Shown here: in pieces, positions 26,014 through 33,742 of the stretch | Layout: every line of letters starts with the position of its first letter | How positions within the stretch are numbered: position 1 is the first letter of the stretch | Assembly (NCBI RefSeq): GCF_900129795.1 | Contig: NZ_FQWW01000012.1 | Coordinates: 1-64,000, forward strand | Length of the DNA stretch: 64,000 bases | Direction of reading: 5' to 3' | Source of the DNA: Flavobacterium sp. CF108 | GTDB lineage: Bacteria > Bacteroidota > Bacteroidia > Flavobacteriales > Flavobacteriaceae | Made by a program: the position numbers and the translations under genes | The notes under the pieces: generated by a model | Told to the model about the DNA's origin: nothing | Seen by the model: the letters and a program-made list of their open reading frames with translations, nothing else | Databases searched by the model: none

Positions 26014-27760
26014 AACTATCAAATATCAAATCCAATCCGCCAGAAATTAAATGCGCAATTTCAGGACGTTTTTCTTTCAATTGATCTAAATAAACCAACA
26101 CTTCCTGTAAAAGCTGTTTTTCTTCTGAATCTTTTAAAAGCTCAGCAATTTCAACAGATAATAACCAATCGTTTGAATGATTATTTTTCAGGTTTTCAAA
26201 AATAGATTTTAGTTCCGTTTTAAAACCTTTATTTTTTCTAATATCTCTAACTGACGCATATAAATTCTCCAATTCATCACGTTCATCAGTATGTTTCGCT
26301 TTTATAGTTTTAGAAGAAGGAACAATGTTAATTAAGTCAAAACTATTGACATCGGCTGGGCCGGAAAAAGCAGAAATCACTTTTTTACCAATTGCCATAT
26401 CATAATTTCCCCAATCAGGTTGAAACAAAATAGTTTCGCCGTGGGTTACGGTACAATTTCTAAAACTGATTAAAATAATTTCTCCGTGTAAGTTTCTAGA
26501 GCCCGTAATAATTTCACCTTCAACAATAATATTACCTTCAAATTCCAGTTTTACCGTTTCATTCTCAACAATGCTGTAAGCCTGTAAATCCTTCGGACTC
26601 ATATCTTCAATCGCCAAATTAAAACCTTTTAGTTTCCCAATCGGACTTCCAAATCCGTGTGGATGTGTTAAGGTTCCGTGGCCGACTAATTCTTTTTCAC
26701 GATACGATAAAGCTGTTTTTCCGGTTGTTTGAATGTAAACTGGTTTTCCTTCTTCTTCAATAACATTCGTGAAAACTCCCGAAACTTGTAAACCAGTACT
26801 CAATTCAATTGTCCCTAAAGCATTCGACTGAATTAGTTTTTTAATTCCCGAAAGACCTCCGGTACGCAAAGCCATTTTATTAGCAAACTCTTCCAGAATC
26901 AAACTTAAATAAGAAAAATTAGGTGTTACATAAAGCTGTGGCTGCAACTGCGTAATATCAAAATTCTGATTGGCTGCCGAAATATCATAAGGGATTTTCT
27001 TTACGTTATCTGTCATGCACCAAGCACTTTCCCCAATCGAAGAAAGTAATCCTGCACCATAAATTTTTGGATCTTCAACCGTTCCAATCAAGCCGTATTC
27101 AACCGTCCACCAATGCAGGTTTCTAATTTGAGCCATTTCAGACAATTCGCCCATATCATTTTGTAAATCGGCAACTGCTTTTTCGGCTTCGTCGATTTTA
27201 TCCTGCGGCGTATCTTCGGCTTCTTTTAAAATAGAAAGCAAACGAATCGCTTCATACATTTGATAATCTTTGTGAGACGAAATTGCTTTACAGCCAATTT
27301 CACCAAAACGTCTCAAATATTCCGCATATTCAGGATTGGCAATAATAGGGGCGTGGCCGGCACCTTCGTGAATAATATCTGGTGCGGGTGTATATTCAAT
27401 ATGTTCTAATTGACGGATATCTGATGCAATAACCAAAACATTATAAGCCTGAAACTCCATAAAAGCATTTGGCGGAATAAATCCGTCAACAGCAACTGCA
27501 GCCCAGCCAATTTCAGTTAGAATACGGTTCATTCCGTACATACTCGGAATAGAATCAATTTCGATTCCCGTTTTACGTAAACCTTCTAAATACGAATGAT
27601 GTGCAACCTTAGAAAGATAATCTACATTTTTACGCATAACATATCGCCAAACCGCTTGATTAATAGGTGTGTAGTCACTATAATCCTGAGGCTTAATAAA
27701 TTGCTTTAAATGTTTTGGCAATCGTTCTAATAACGGATTGGTTTCTATAGATGCATTCAT
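25994..27760 (-). CDS. Aromatic amino acid hydroxylase
   Basis: A 588-residue iron- and pterin-dependent monooxygenase of the phenylalanine/tyrosine/tryptophan hydroxylase family. The iron ligands are visible as His131 and His136 in IIHEGAGH and Glu221 in HWWTVEYG. The distance between the second His and the Glu is about 85 residues, roughly twice that in phenylalanine hydroxylases, because of a helical insertion (about 175-212). A C-terminal extension of about 250 residues is also unlike the usual short bacterial enzyme. The last residues (LPQRH) are encoded by a dispersed repeat. It probably hydroxylates phenylalanine; exact substrate is not provable here. Confidence 0.88.
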   Translation of the reverse strand: MNASIETNPLLERLPKHLKQFIKPQDYSDYTPINQAVWRYVMRKNVDYLSKVAHHSYLEGLRKTGIEIDSIPSMYGMNRILTEIGWAAVAVDGFIPPNAFMEFQAYNVLVIASDIRQLEHIEYTPAPDIIHEGAGHAPIIANPEYAEYLRRFGEIGCKAISSHKDYQMYEAIRLLSILKEAEDTPQDKIDEAEKAVADLQNDMGELSEMAQIRNLHWWTVEYGLIGTVEDPKIYGAGLLSSIGESAWCMTDNVKKIPYDISAANQNFDITQLQPQLYVTPNFSYLSLILEEFANKMALRTGGLSGIKKLIQSNALGTIELSTGLQVSGVFTNVIEEEGKPVYIQTTGKTALSYREKELVGHGTLTHPHGFGSPIGKLKGFNLAIEDMSPKDLQAYSIVENETVKLEFEGNIIVEGEIITGSRNLHGEIILISFRNCTVTHGETILFQPDWGNYDMAIGKKVISAFSGPADVNSFDLINIVPSSKTIKAKHTDERDELENLYASVRDIRKNKGFKTELKSIFENLKNNHSNDWLLSVEIAELLKDSEEKQLLQEVLVYLDQLKEKRPEIAHLISGGLDLIFDSSLPQRH

Positions 27761-27897
27761 TTCGAAAACGTTGTAGATTAGAATGTAAAATTACGAATTT
27801 AGGTCGCTATTTTTTGCTATTCATCACAAAATTTTTATTCGAAAGTGATTTTTATTGCGTTTTTATAGATTTTTTGAACTTGGCAGAAAACTAAATT

Positions 27898-28344
27898 TTA
27901 GCAGTCATTATTTTCATAATTAACTTTATCCAATGTTTTCTCGAAGTTTTCCAGCTCTTTCTTCGTCATTATGGCTTCTTTCAAGTCAACTGGTAATTGT
28001 TTTTTAGCATCAGAACTAATCCATAATCCCGTAAAAGTATTTCCGGTTTTCTTTAAAATTAATACACCGCTAAAACCATGTTCGACTAAAACAAATTCAT
28101 TTTCTTTCTTTTTATTCTGAGTAATATCAAGCTGAATCCATTTTTTTGATTTGTCATATCGATACATAGACGTATACATCAAATCGGCAGTACATGGATT
28201 TTCTTCCGTTTTAATATAAACTGTTATTGGAGTTTTTCCATCGACAGTTCCTTTGTATAAATTAAAAGCTGGAGCTTGTGATTGTGCGTTTAAGTGATTA
28301 AAAAAAGAGAAACAGATTATAAAGAACAGGATAACTTTTTTCAT
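27898..28344 (-). CDS. Hypothetical secreted protein
   Basis: The 148-residue product starts at the ATG at 28344, which puts the signal peptide MKKVILFFIICFSFFNHLNAQ first; an in-frame ATG at 28383 would add 13 hydrophilic residues. The mature part has strand-rich segments (YKGTVDGKTPITVYIKTEE, LVEHGFSGVLILKKTGNTFTGLW) that suggest a small lipocalin-like or beta-sandwich fold. No known family is recognised. Cys residues near position 50 and at the C-terminus (NNDC) might pair. It lies between the hydroxylase and the globin, all on the minus strand. Confidence 0.6.
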   Translation of the reverse strand: MKKVILFFIICFSFFNHLNAQSQAPAFNLYKGTVDGKTPITVYIKTEENPCTADLMYTSMYRYDKSKKWIQLDITQNKKKENEFVLVEHGFSGVLILKKTGNTFTGLWISSDAKKQLPVDLKEAIMTKKELENFEKTLDKVNYENNDC

Positions 28345-28434
28345 TTTAAATAGTTGATTGGTTTTTGATAGCTTTTGGGTCAATCAAATTTATTTAATTT
28401 AAAATAGTATCCAAATTTAATTTGTTAGATGTTT

Positions 28435-28845
28435 TTAAGATTTACCCGATGAATTTCGTAACTCATTTTCGGCATTTCTAAAATACTCAATTTTGTGATT
28501 GAACATAAAAGCCATATTTGTAGCACGCATTTTTGCTTCTTCCGTAATTACTCCTGCAAATTGCGCATCGATTGTAGTATTGAAAATTTGTATCCAGCGG
28601 TCAAAATGAGTTTTATCAACCGGTAATTGTTTGTGCGGAGGAAAAGGTGTTCCAGAATAAGCTCGTACATCAAATAAAATAGTCTGCCAAAAACCATACA
28701 TTTTTTGTAAATGCGGTTCCCAGCGATCTTGTAATTTATCATTGAAAATAGGACCAATAAGATCGTCTTTTCTAACATTATCATAAAAGCTGTTCACCAT
28801 TTGTTTAATATCTTCTATGGTCGAAATATCTTTAAGCGTTTCCAT
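28435..28845 (-). CDS. Group III truncated haemoglobin
   Basis: The 136-residue protein matches group III truncated globins: B-helix Phe-Tyr (SFYDNVRKDDLIGPIF), GFWQTILF, the Pro-Phe-His segment TPFPPHKQLP, proximal His80 in KTHFDRW, and the end motif MAFMFNHKIEYFR. It should bind haem in the cytoplasm and handle O2, NO or peroxide. It is monocistronic with no obvious NO-responsive neighbour gene. Confidence 0.93.
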   Translation of the reverse strand: METLKDISTIEDIKQMVNSFYDNVRKDDLIGPIFNDKLQDRWEPHLQKMYGFWQTILFDVRAYSGTPFPPHKQLPVDKTHFDRWIQIFNTTIDAQFAGVITEEAKMRATNMAFMFNHKIEYFRNAENELRNSSGKS

Positions 28846-29228
28846 GTTTTCTAATAAAATTGAAATGCAAAAATACGATATAACTTCAGGTTCGTTCCAT
28901 GATATTTGTCATTTATGAAATAATTATAAGTTCATTTTTAGATTAAAAACGATAATTTAATTACTGATTTTTAAAATTTTGTAAATGCTGAAATTTAAAT
29001 GTAAGTTTTTTATGGTTTTTAATATTTTAAATAATTGATTTTTAATTATTTGTAAAAAATAAAGATGTGTTTTTGTTAAGGTAATATTTACAAATGATGT
29101 GTATTTGTAAAGTTGTAATTATAACGATTTCGTGAAAATTGATATATTTTTGAATCGTTTTAATAAAAATAATCATAATAAAATGAGAAAAATTTAACTA
29201 TCAACAAACCACAAAAACCACAAAAAAG
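28846..29228. other. 383-bp intergenic region with two inverted repeats
   Basis: Very AT-rich spacer between divergent globin and GH30 genes. It holds AAATAATT-N7-AATTATTT at 29029-29051 and TTTACAAAT-N7-ATTTGTAAA at 29087-29111, plus a TATTTTTG -7-like box at 29145-29152. No ORF of note. Confidence 0.7.
29087..29111. promoter_or_regulatory. Perfect 9+9 bp inverted repeat, candidate operator
   Basis: TTTACAAAT and ATTTGTAAA are separated by 7 bp and lie 117 bp upstream of the GH30 start, and about 33 bp upstream of a TATTTTTG box. The size is typical of a dimeric HTH regulator site. The binding protein is unknown. Confidence 0.45.
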
Positions 29229-31379
29229 ATGCACAAAACTACTCAAAAACCTACAAACCGAGTAAGAGCTTTTATGACACAAGTCATTATTATAATGCTT
29301 TTATTTATTACCAAAACAAACGCACAGACGGTTACACCTTTTATAACATCAGGTGATCAAACGAGATTATTACAACAACAAGGTACTGTAAGTTTCGGAA
29401 CAAACTCAGGTACAAATCCTTCTACAGTTACAGTTAATGCGGGAACAACGTACCAAACAATGGACGGCTTTGGTTACACTCTTACCGAAGGAAGTGCCGA
29501 AGTAATCAGCGGAATGGCAGCAACGCAGCAAAACCAATTATTGAATGATTTGTATAATCCTAATACAGGATTAAACGCAAGTGTAATTCGTATTAGTATT
29601 GCAGCTTCAGATTTAAGTAACTCTTCGTATAGTTATAACGAAACTTCCGGAGATACTAACATGAATAACTTCAGTTTAAACGGACCGGATTTAACGTATC
29701 TAATTCCGATTATCAAAAAGATTCAGCTGATAAATCCGAACATTAAAATTTTAGCAACACCTTGGTCAGCGCCACGATGGATGAAAACCAACGGTTCCTG
29801 GATTGGCGGAAGTCTGCAGACACAATATTATGCTGCTTATGCAAGATATTTTGTAAAATACATTGCAGCAATGCAGGCGCAGGGAATTCCAATTTGGGGA
29901 ATCACACCGCAAAACGAACCTGAAAACCCGCACAATGAACCAAGTATGCTGATGAATTCTACAGAACAAAAGAATTTTATCAATCAACAACTTGGGCCTC
30001 AATTGGCCGCGGCTGGTTATGGAGGTGTAAAAATTATTGCTTTTGATCATAATTGCGATAATACAGCTTATCCAATTGATGTTTTAAACAACAGCAGTTA
30101 TGTTGACGGAGCGGCTTTCCATTTATATTTAGGAAGTATTTCGAATATGTCAGTTGTAAAAACTCAAACAAACAAAAACGTTTATTTTACAGAACAATAT
30201 ACAGGTTCAGGCGGAAACTTTGGAGGAGATTTTGGCTGGCACATGCAAAACGTAGTTATCGGAAGTACAAACAACTGGTCTAAAACTGTTTTAGAATGGA
30301 ATGCTGCAAACAATTCAAGTTTAGGGCCAAGAACTCCGGGTGGATGTAATACTTGTTTAGGAGCGATTACAGTTAATAACAGTACAAGTTATACTAAAAA
30401 TGTGGCCTATTATATTATTGGTCAAATCTCTAAATACGTAAAACCGGGTGCAGTAAGAATTGGTTCTTCAAGTACAAACGGCAGTATTTTATCTGTTGGA
30501 TTTAAAAATCCTGATGGCTCAACTGCACTTGTAATTTACAACTCAGGAGGATCAAATACTATAAAAGTGGTTTCGGGATCATCGGCATTTAATTATACAG
30601 TTCCGGGATCATCAGCAGTTACTTTTACGTGGGGAGCAGGAACACCACCTCCAACTGGTTTTCCGGGGTATTATAATATTATTTCAAGAAACAGTAATAA
30701 AGGACTGGATGTAGCAGATAATTCAACTACAAGTGGTGGAAGAATACAGCAATATGATGTAACAGGCGGCGGCGGAAATAACCAGCGCTGGAAATTTGTT
30801 TCTGACGGAGCAGGGAATTATTACATAATTGTAAAATCAACCGGAATGTATTTGGCAGTTGAAAATAATGGAACGGCAAATGGATTGAAAGTACAGCAAA
30901 AAACGTTCTCTAGTTCTAATGAATTTAAATGGACAGTTGCAAGTCTTGGGGGTGGATATTATAAAGTTACCAATGTAAATACGAGCAAATCTCTTGATGT
31001 TGAAAATGTTTCTACAGCAAATGGCGCTAATATTCAGGTTTGGGATTACACGGGCGGACTGAATCAGCAATGGCAGTTTGTTCAGGTTGAGTCGACAGCG
31101 AAAAAAGCTTTGGCAATAACGGAAGAAGCCGAAAGCACAAACGATATGGCAATCTTCATTAATTCGGCAAACGATTATTTAAAAATTGATACCAATCATG
31201 AAGGAAGCGCCGATGTAGCAATATTTAACATTGCGGGACAAAGCATCTTGAAGAAGAACGTAAACTTTGTAAAAGGGAATCAGGCAGAAATCGAAATTTC
31301 AAGATTACCAAAAGGAGTTTATGTAGTAAGAGTAACCGATAGTCAGGGATCTTATTCTAAAAAAATATTAAAGAAATAA
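29229..31379 (+). CDS. Secreted GH30 glycosidase with ricin-type domain and T9SS tail
   Basis: The 716-residue secreted enzyme has a signal peptide (ending near KTNAQ33) and a GH30 catalytic barrel (about 60-480) with acid/base Glu230 in TPQNEPEN and nucleophile Glu322 in YFTEQYTG. A ricin-type beta-trefoil lectin domain follows (about 485-620, with KGLDVADNS, YLAVENN, KSLDVENVS and repeated QxW motifs), then a type IX secretion sorting domain of about 75 residues ending KGVYVVRVTDSQGSYSKKILKK. It should hydrolyse a beta-linked glycan (glucosylceramide-like, beta-1,6-glucan or xylan) outside the cell. No SusC/D pair or other glycosidase is adjacent. Confidence 0.93.
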   Translation: MHKTTQKPTNRVRAFMTQVIIIMLLFITKTNAQTVTPFITSGDQTRLLQQQGTVSFGTNSGTNPSTVTVNAGTTYQTMDGFGYTLTEGSAEVISGMAATQQNQLLNDLYNPNTGLNASVIRISIAASDLSNSSYSYNETSGDTNMNNFSLNGPDLTYLIPIIKKIQLINPNIKILATPWSAPRWMKTNGSWIGGSLQTQYYAAYARYFVKYIAAMQAQGIPIWGITPQNEPENPHNEPSMLMNSTEQKNFINQQLGPQLAAAGYGGVKIIAFDHNCDNTAYPIDVLNNSSYVDGAAFHLYLGSISNMSVVKTQTNKNVYFTEQYTGSGGNFGGDFGWHMQNVVIGSTNNWSKTVLEWNAANNSSLGPRTPGGCNTCLGAITVNNSTSYTKNVAYYIIGQISKYVKPGAVRIGSSSTNGSILSVGFKNPDGSTALVIYNSGGSNTIKVVSGSSAFNYTVPGSSAVTFTWGAGTPPPTGFPGYYNIISRNSNKGLDVADNSTTSGGRIQQYDVTGGGGNNQRWKFVSDGAGNYYIIVKSTGMYLAVENNGTANGLKVQQKTFSSSNEFKWTVASLGGGYYKVTNVNTSKSLDVENVSTANGANIQVWDYTGGLNQQWQFVQVESTAKKALAITEEAESTNDMAIFINSANDYLKIDTNHEGSADVAIFNIAGQSILKKNVNFVKGNQAEIEISRLPKGVYVVRVTDSQGSYSKKILKK

Positions 31380-31421
31380 TTACAAATCGAGAATTCAATT
31401 AGTAATTTTATATTGATGTTT

Positions 31422-31452
31422 AAAAGGCTGTCTAATTTTTAGGCAGCCTTTT
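31422..31452. terminator. Bidirectional terminator between GH30 and ilvA
   Basis: AAAAGGCTG with an imperfect extension pairs with CAGCCTTTT around an AT loop. T or A runs flank both sides, fitting the convergent genes. Confidence 0.85.
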
Positions 31453-31457
31453 ATTTT

Positions 31458-32702
31458 TTATCCAATTAGTTGTGTAAACAAATCCTGATTATCGTTTAAG
31501 TATTGAAATTCAAATCCGTATTGGGTCATTTTCATTTTGATAGGCAGAATATCTTTTTTCTTTTTCAATTCTAAACCAACAATAACAGAACCAACTTCAC
31601 GGCTGTTTTTCTTGGCAAACTGAAAATAAGTAATATCATCATCTGGCCCTAAAATGTTATTTACAAATTCTTTTAAAGCTCCGGGACGCTGCGGAAACTG
31701 AATCATAAAATAGTGCATTAAACCTTCGTAAAGTAAAGAGCGTTCTTTTATTTCGGCCGTTCTTTCGATATCGTTATTACTTCCGCTGACAACACAGACA
31801 ACATTTTTGCCTTTAATTTTATCTTTATAAAAATCTAGAGCAGCAATCGTCAAAGCGCCCGCTGGTTCCACAACCATGGCTTCTTCATTGTACAATCGTA
31901 AAATGGTCGTGCAGACTTTACCTTCGGGAACTAAAATAATATCTTCTAGATTATAACGGCAGATTTCAAAAGTTTTATCGCCCACTTGTTTTACAGCCGC
32001 GCCATCAACAAATTTGTCGATTGTTTTCAGTGGTGTATTTTTATTTTCTTCAATTGAAGTTTTCATCGAAGGAGCGCCTTTTGGTTCAACGCCAATAATT
32101 TTAGTATTTGGGCTTAAATGTCTGAAAACTTCAGATAAACCAGAAGCCAGTCCGCCGCCGCCAATCGGAACAAAAACATAATCAATTGGTTTTGTATAAC
32201 TTTCCAAAATTTCAAGTCCAACCGTTCCTTGTCCGGCAATAACTTTTTCATCATCAAAAGGATGAATAAAGGTTTTATGATTTTTGATAGCATCTGCCGT
32301 TGCCGATGCATAAGCGTCATCAAAAGTATCTCCGGTTAAAACAATTTCAACAAACGATTTTCCAAACAATTGTACTTGTTTTACCTTTTGTTTTGGAGTT
32401 GTTTTCGGCATATAAATTTTACCTTTTATATGCAGCAAATTACAGGAATAAGCAACGCCCTGCGCATGATTTCCTGCGCTGGCACAAACAATTCCGTTTG
32501 CTTTTTCTTTATCATTTAACGTAGAAATCTTATTGTACGCGCCTCTAATTTTATACGACCGAACAATTTGTAAATCTTCTCTTTTTAATAAAATAGTCGA
32601 TTTAAACTCGTCTGAAAGATTTAAATTTTGTGTAAGGGGCGTCGCGGCAACTACATTTTCGAGCTGCTTTTTTGCGTTAAGTACTTCGTTAAATAAACTC
32701 AT
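31458..32702 (-). CDS. ilvA: Threonine ammonia-lyase (threonine dehydratase)
   Basis: The 414-residue PLP enzyme converts threonine to 2-oxobutanoate, the first step of isoleucine synthesis. The PLP lysine is Lys51 in RSYKIRGAYNK; SAGNHAQGVAYS and the phosphate-binding GGGGLASG are intact. A C-terminal ACT-like regulatory domain (about 325-414) binds effector, so feedback control by isoleucine is likely. No other ilv genes are nearby. An Ile-rich leader peptide and a terminator upstream indicate transcription attenuation. A long hairpin repeat (32720-32798) sits between the attenuator and the ATG. Confidence 0.95.
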   Translation of the reverse strand: MSLFNEVLNAKKQLENVVAATPLTQNLNLSDEFKSTILLKREDLQIVRSYKIRGAYNKISTLNDKEKANGIVCASAGNHAQGVAYSCNLLHIKGKIYMPKTTPKQKVKQVQLFGKSFVEIVLTGDTFDDAYASATADAIKNHKTFIHPFDDEKVIAGQGTVGLEILESYTKPIDYVFVPIGGGGLASGLSEVFRHLSPNTKIIGVEPKGAPSMKTSIEENKNTPLKTIDKFVDGAAVKQVGDKTFEICRYNLEDIILVPEGKVCTTILRLYNEEAMVVEPAGALTIAALDFYKDKIKGKNVVCVVSGSNNDIERTAEIKERSLLYEGLMHYFMIQFPQRPGALKEFVNNILGPDDDITYFQFAKKNSREVGSVIVGLELKKKKDILPIKMKMTQYGFEFQYLNDNQDLFTQLIG

Positions 32703-32719
32703 AATTTGTTTGTTTTTTT

Positions 32720-32798
32720 GCCACGAATTGCACGAATTTGCACGAATTTTTATTATCCCAAAGAAAAATAATTCGTGTCAATTCGTGTAATTCGTGGC
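32720..32798. repeat. Long hairpin element B, gccacgaatt arms
   Basis: The left arm GCCACGAATTGCACGAATT with a third unit GCACGAATT pairs with a right arm of ATTCGTGTCAATTCGTG and ATTCGTGGC. The arms are nearly perfect over about 28 bp. It lies in the ilvA 5' leader, 17 bp before the ATG. Confidence 0.85.
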
Positions 32799-32823
32799 GG
32801 CTTTTTAATTATTCTTAAAAATA

Positions 32824-32850
32824 AAAAACCTCCCGATGTGGGAGGTTTTT
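32824..32850 (-). terminator. ilvA attenuator terminator
   Basis: An 11-bp perfect stem (AAAAACCTCCC / GGGAGGTTTTT) with a 5-nt loop ACATC is followed by T-rich sequence on the minus strand. It lies between the Ile leader peptide and ilvA. Its 5' arm ACCTC can instead pair with GAGGT just after the leader stop (about 32879-32883), giving an antiterminator. Confidence 0.85.
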
Positions 32851-32888
32851 ATAAATTATATTTTACTTATTTATATAACACCTCGCCA

Positions 32889-32948
32889 TCATTGCTGAAT
32901 TGCAATAATGCTGATAATCGCGATAATAATGTTATTAAAGTTTTTCAT
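32889..32948 (-). CDS. Isoleucine-rich leader peptide of ilvA
   Basis: A 19-residue peptide, MKNFNNIIIAIISIIAIQQ, encoded immediately upstream of a terminator and ilvA. Eight of 19 codons are Ile, a composition expected of an attenuation control peptide and not of chance coding. Ribosome stalling at Ile codons when charged tRNA-Ile is scarce would leave the GAGGT segment four to eight nt after the stop free to block the terminator. A -7 box (TACATTTG, 32967-32974) lies 18 bp upstream of its ATG. The mechanism follows from well-known amino acid attenuators; its operation here is inferred from sequence only. Confidence 0.85.
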   Translation of the reverse strand: MKNFNNIIIAIISIIAIQQ

Positions 32949-32966
32949 TTTTAACTGATAGAGTAA

Positions 32967-32974
32967 CAAATGTA
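32967..32974 (-). promoter_or_regulatory. TACATTTG -7 box for ilvA leader
   Basis: A full match to TAnnTTTG on the minus strand, 18 bp upstream of the leader peptide ATG. No clear TTG at -33. Confidence 0.6.
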
Positions 32975-33044
32975 CTTATTTTTTTCGAAGTAATAAACAG
33001 CCGTTTTGTAAAAAAACTGAATGCTAAATACTGAAAACTGAATA

Positions 33045-33581
33045 CTATTTTTTAACTGGCGGATATTGAGCTAAAATTTTGTTTACGAACTCACCAATTT
33101 TTTCGTCTTTTTTATCAACGTTTTTAGTCAAAGTTCCTAAACCTTCACCTTGCCAGATCATTTCTTTCTTTTTAGCATCAATTAAATCAATGTATAAAGT
33201 TCCTTCTGTAGAAGTCGAAACAGTAGTTTGTCCGCCGTACATCATATAAGGATTCCAACCCCAGCCCCAGCCGTAACCCCAGCCAGCACTAAATTGGTTT
33301 ACATTTACCTGTTCTCTCGATTTAGTAAAAATGTTTACTAATAAATCAGGATTATCACTTTTTGTGAAACCTTTTGCTGCCATTTCATTATCGATGGCAT
33401 GAAGAATACGTCTTTTATCTAGATCTGAAATCTCAACTTTGTCAATTCCGGGCTTAAAGAAAGCATAAGTTTTATAAGGCGCAAAATCGACATTTTTGTC
33501 GTAATCAGAATAAACAGTAACACTGCTGCAGGATGAAAGTATCAAAAGCAGAAAAATCGGAACTAACTTGAATGTTTTCAT
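33045..33581 (-). CDS. DUF4136 domain lipoprotein
   Basis: The 178-residue product has a lipoprotein signal (LLLILSSCSSV). The DUF4136 core follows (VDFAPYKTYAFF, RILHAIDNEMAAKGF, PDLLVNIFT, EGTLYIDLIDAKKKEMIWQGEG), with a Trp/Gly-rich loop WGYGWGWGWNPYMMYGG typical of the family. It is probably anchored in the outer membrane facing the periplasm. No biochemical function is known. It is monocistronic, and its 3' end lies about 70 bp before the ilvA leader promoter, so read-through would be stopped by the attenuator terminator. Confidence 0.88.
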   Translation of the reverse strand: MKTFKLVPIFLLLILSSCSSVTVYSDYDKNVDFAPYKTYAFFKPGIDKVEISDLDKRRILHAIDNEMAAKGFTKSDNPDLLVNIFTKSREQVNVNQFSAGWGYGWGWGWNPYMMYGGQTTVSTSTEGTLYIDLIDAKKKEMIWQGEGLGTLTKNVDKKDEKIGEFVNKILAQYPPVKK

Positions 33582-33613
33582 ATTATTAGAATTAAATGTT
33601 CTTGTTCGGTTTA

Positions 33614-33722
33614 TTTTATCATAAAAGCAAATTTTACGTTTGTCAGGCTGAGCGAAGTCGAAGCCCTTTTTTGCTTACAAGCCTTCGACTTCGCTCAGGA
33701 TGACATTGCGTTTATGATAAAA
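33614..33722. repeat. Long palindromic element, GCGAAGTCGAAG core
   Basis: The outer arms TTTTATCATAAA / TTTATGATAAAA and inner arms TGAGCGAAGTCGAAG / CTTCGACTTCGCTCA enclose an A/T loop. The core GAGCGAAGTCGAAGG is a widely seen intergenic repeat of Bacteroidota. It sits between the hutU stop and the DUF4136 start on the minus strand, so it may act as the hutU terminator. Confidence 0.85.
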
Positions 33723-33742
33723 TCTTTTTAAAAGAACTTTAA

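Noticed and set aside
32720..32798. Hairpin element B as a riboswitch for ilvA
   Set aside because: The arms match the dispersed repeat elements seen at three other unrelated places, so it is better explained as a repeat.
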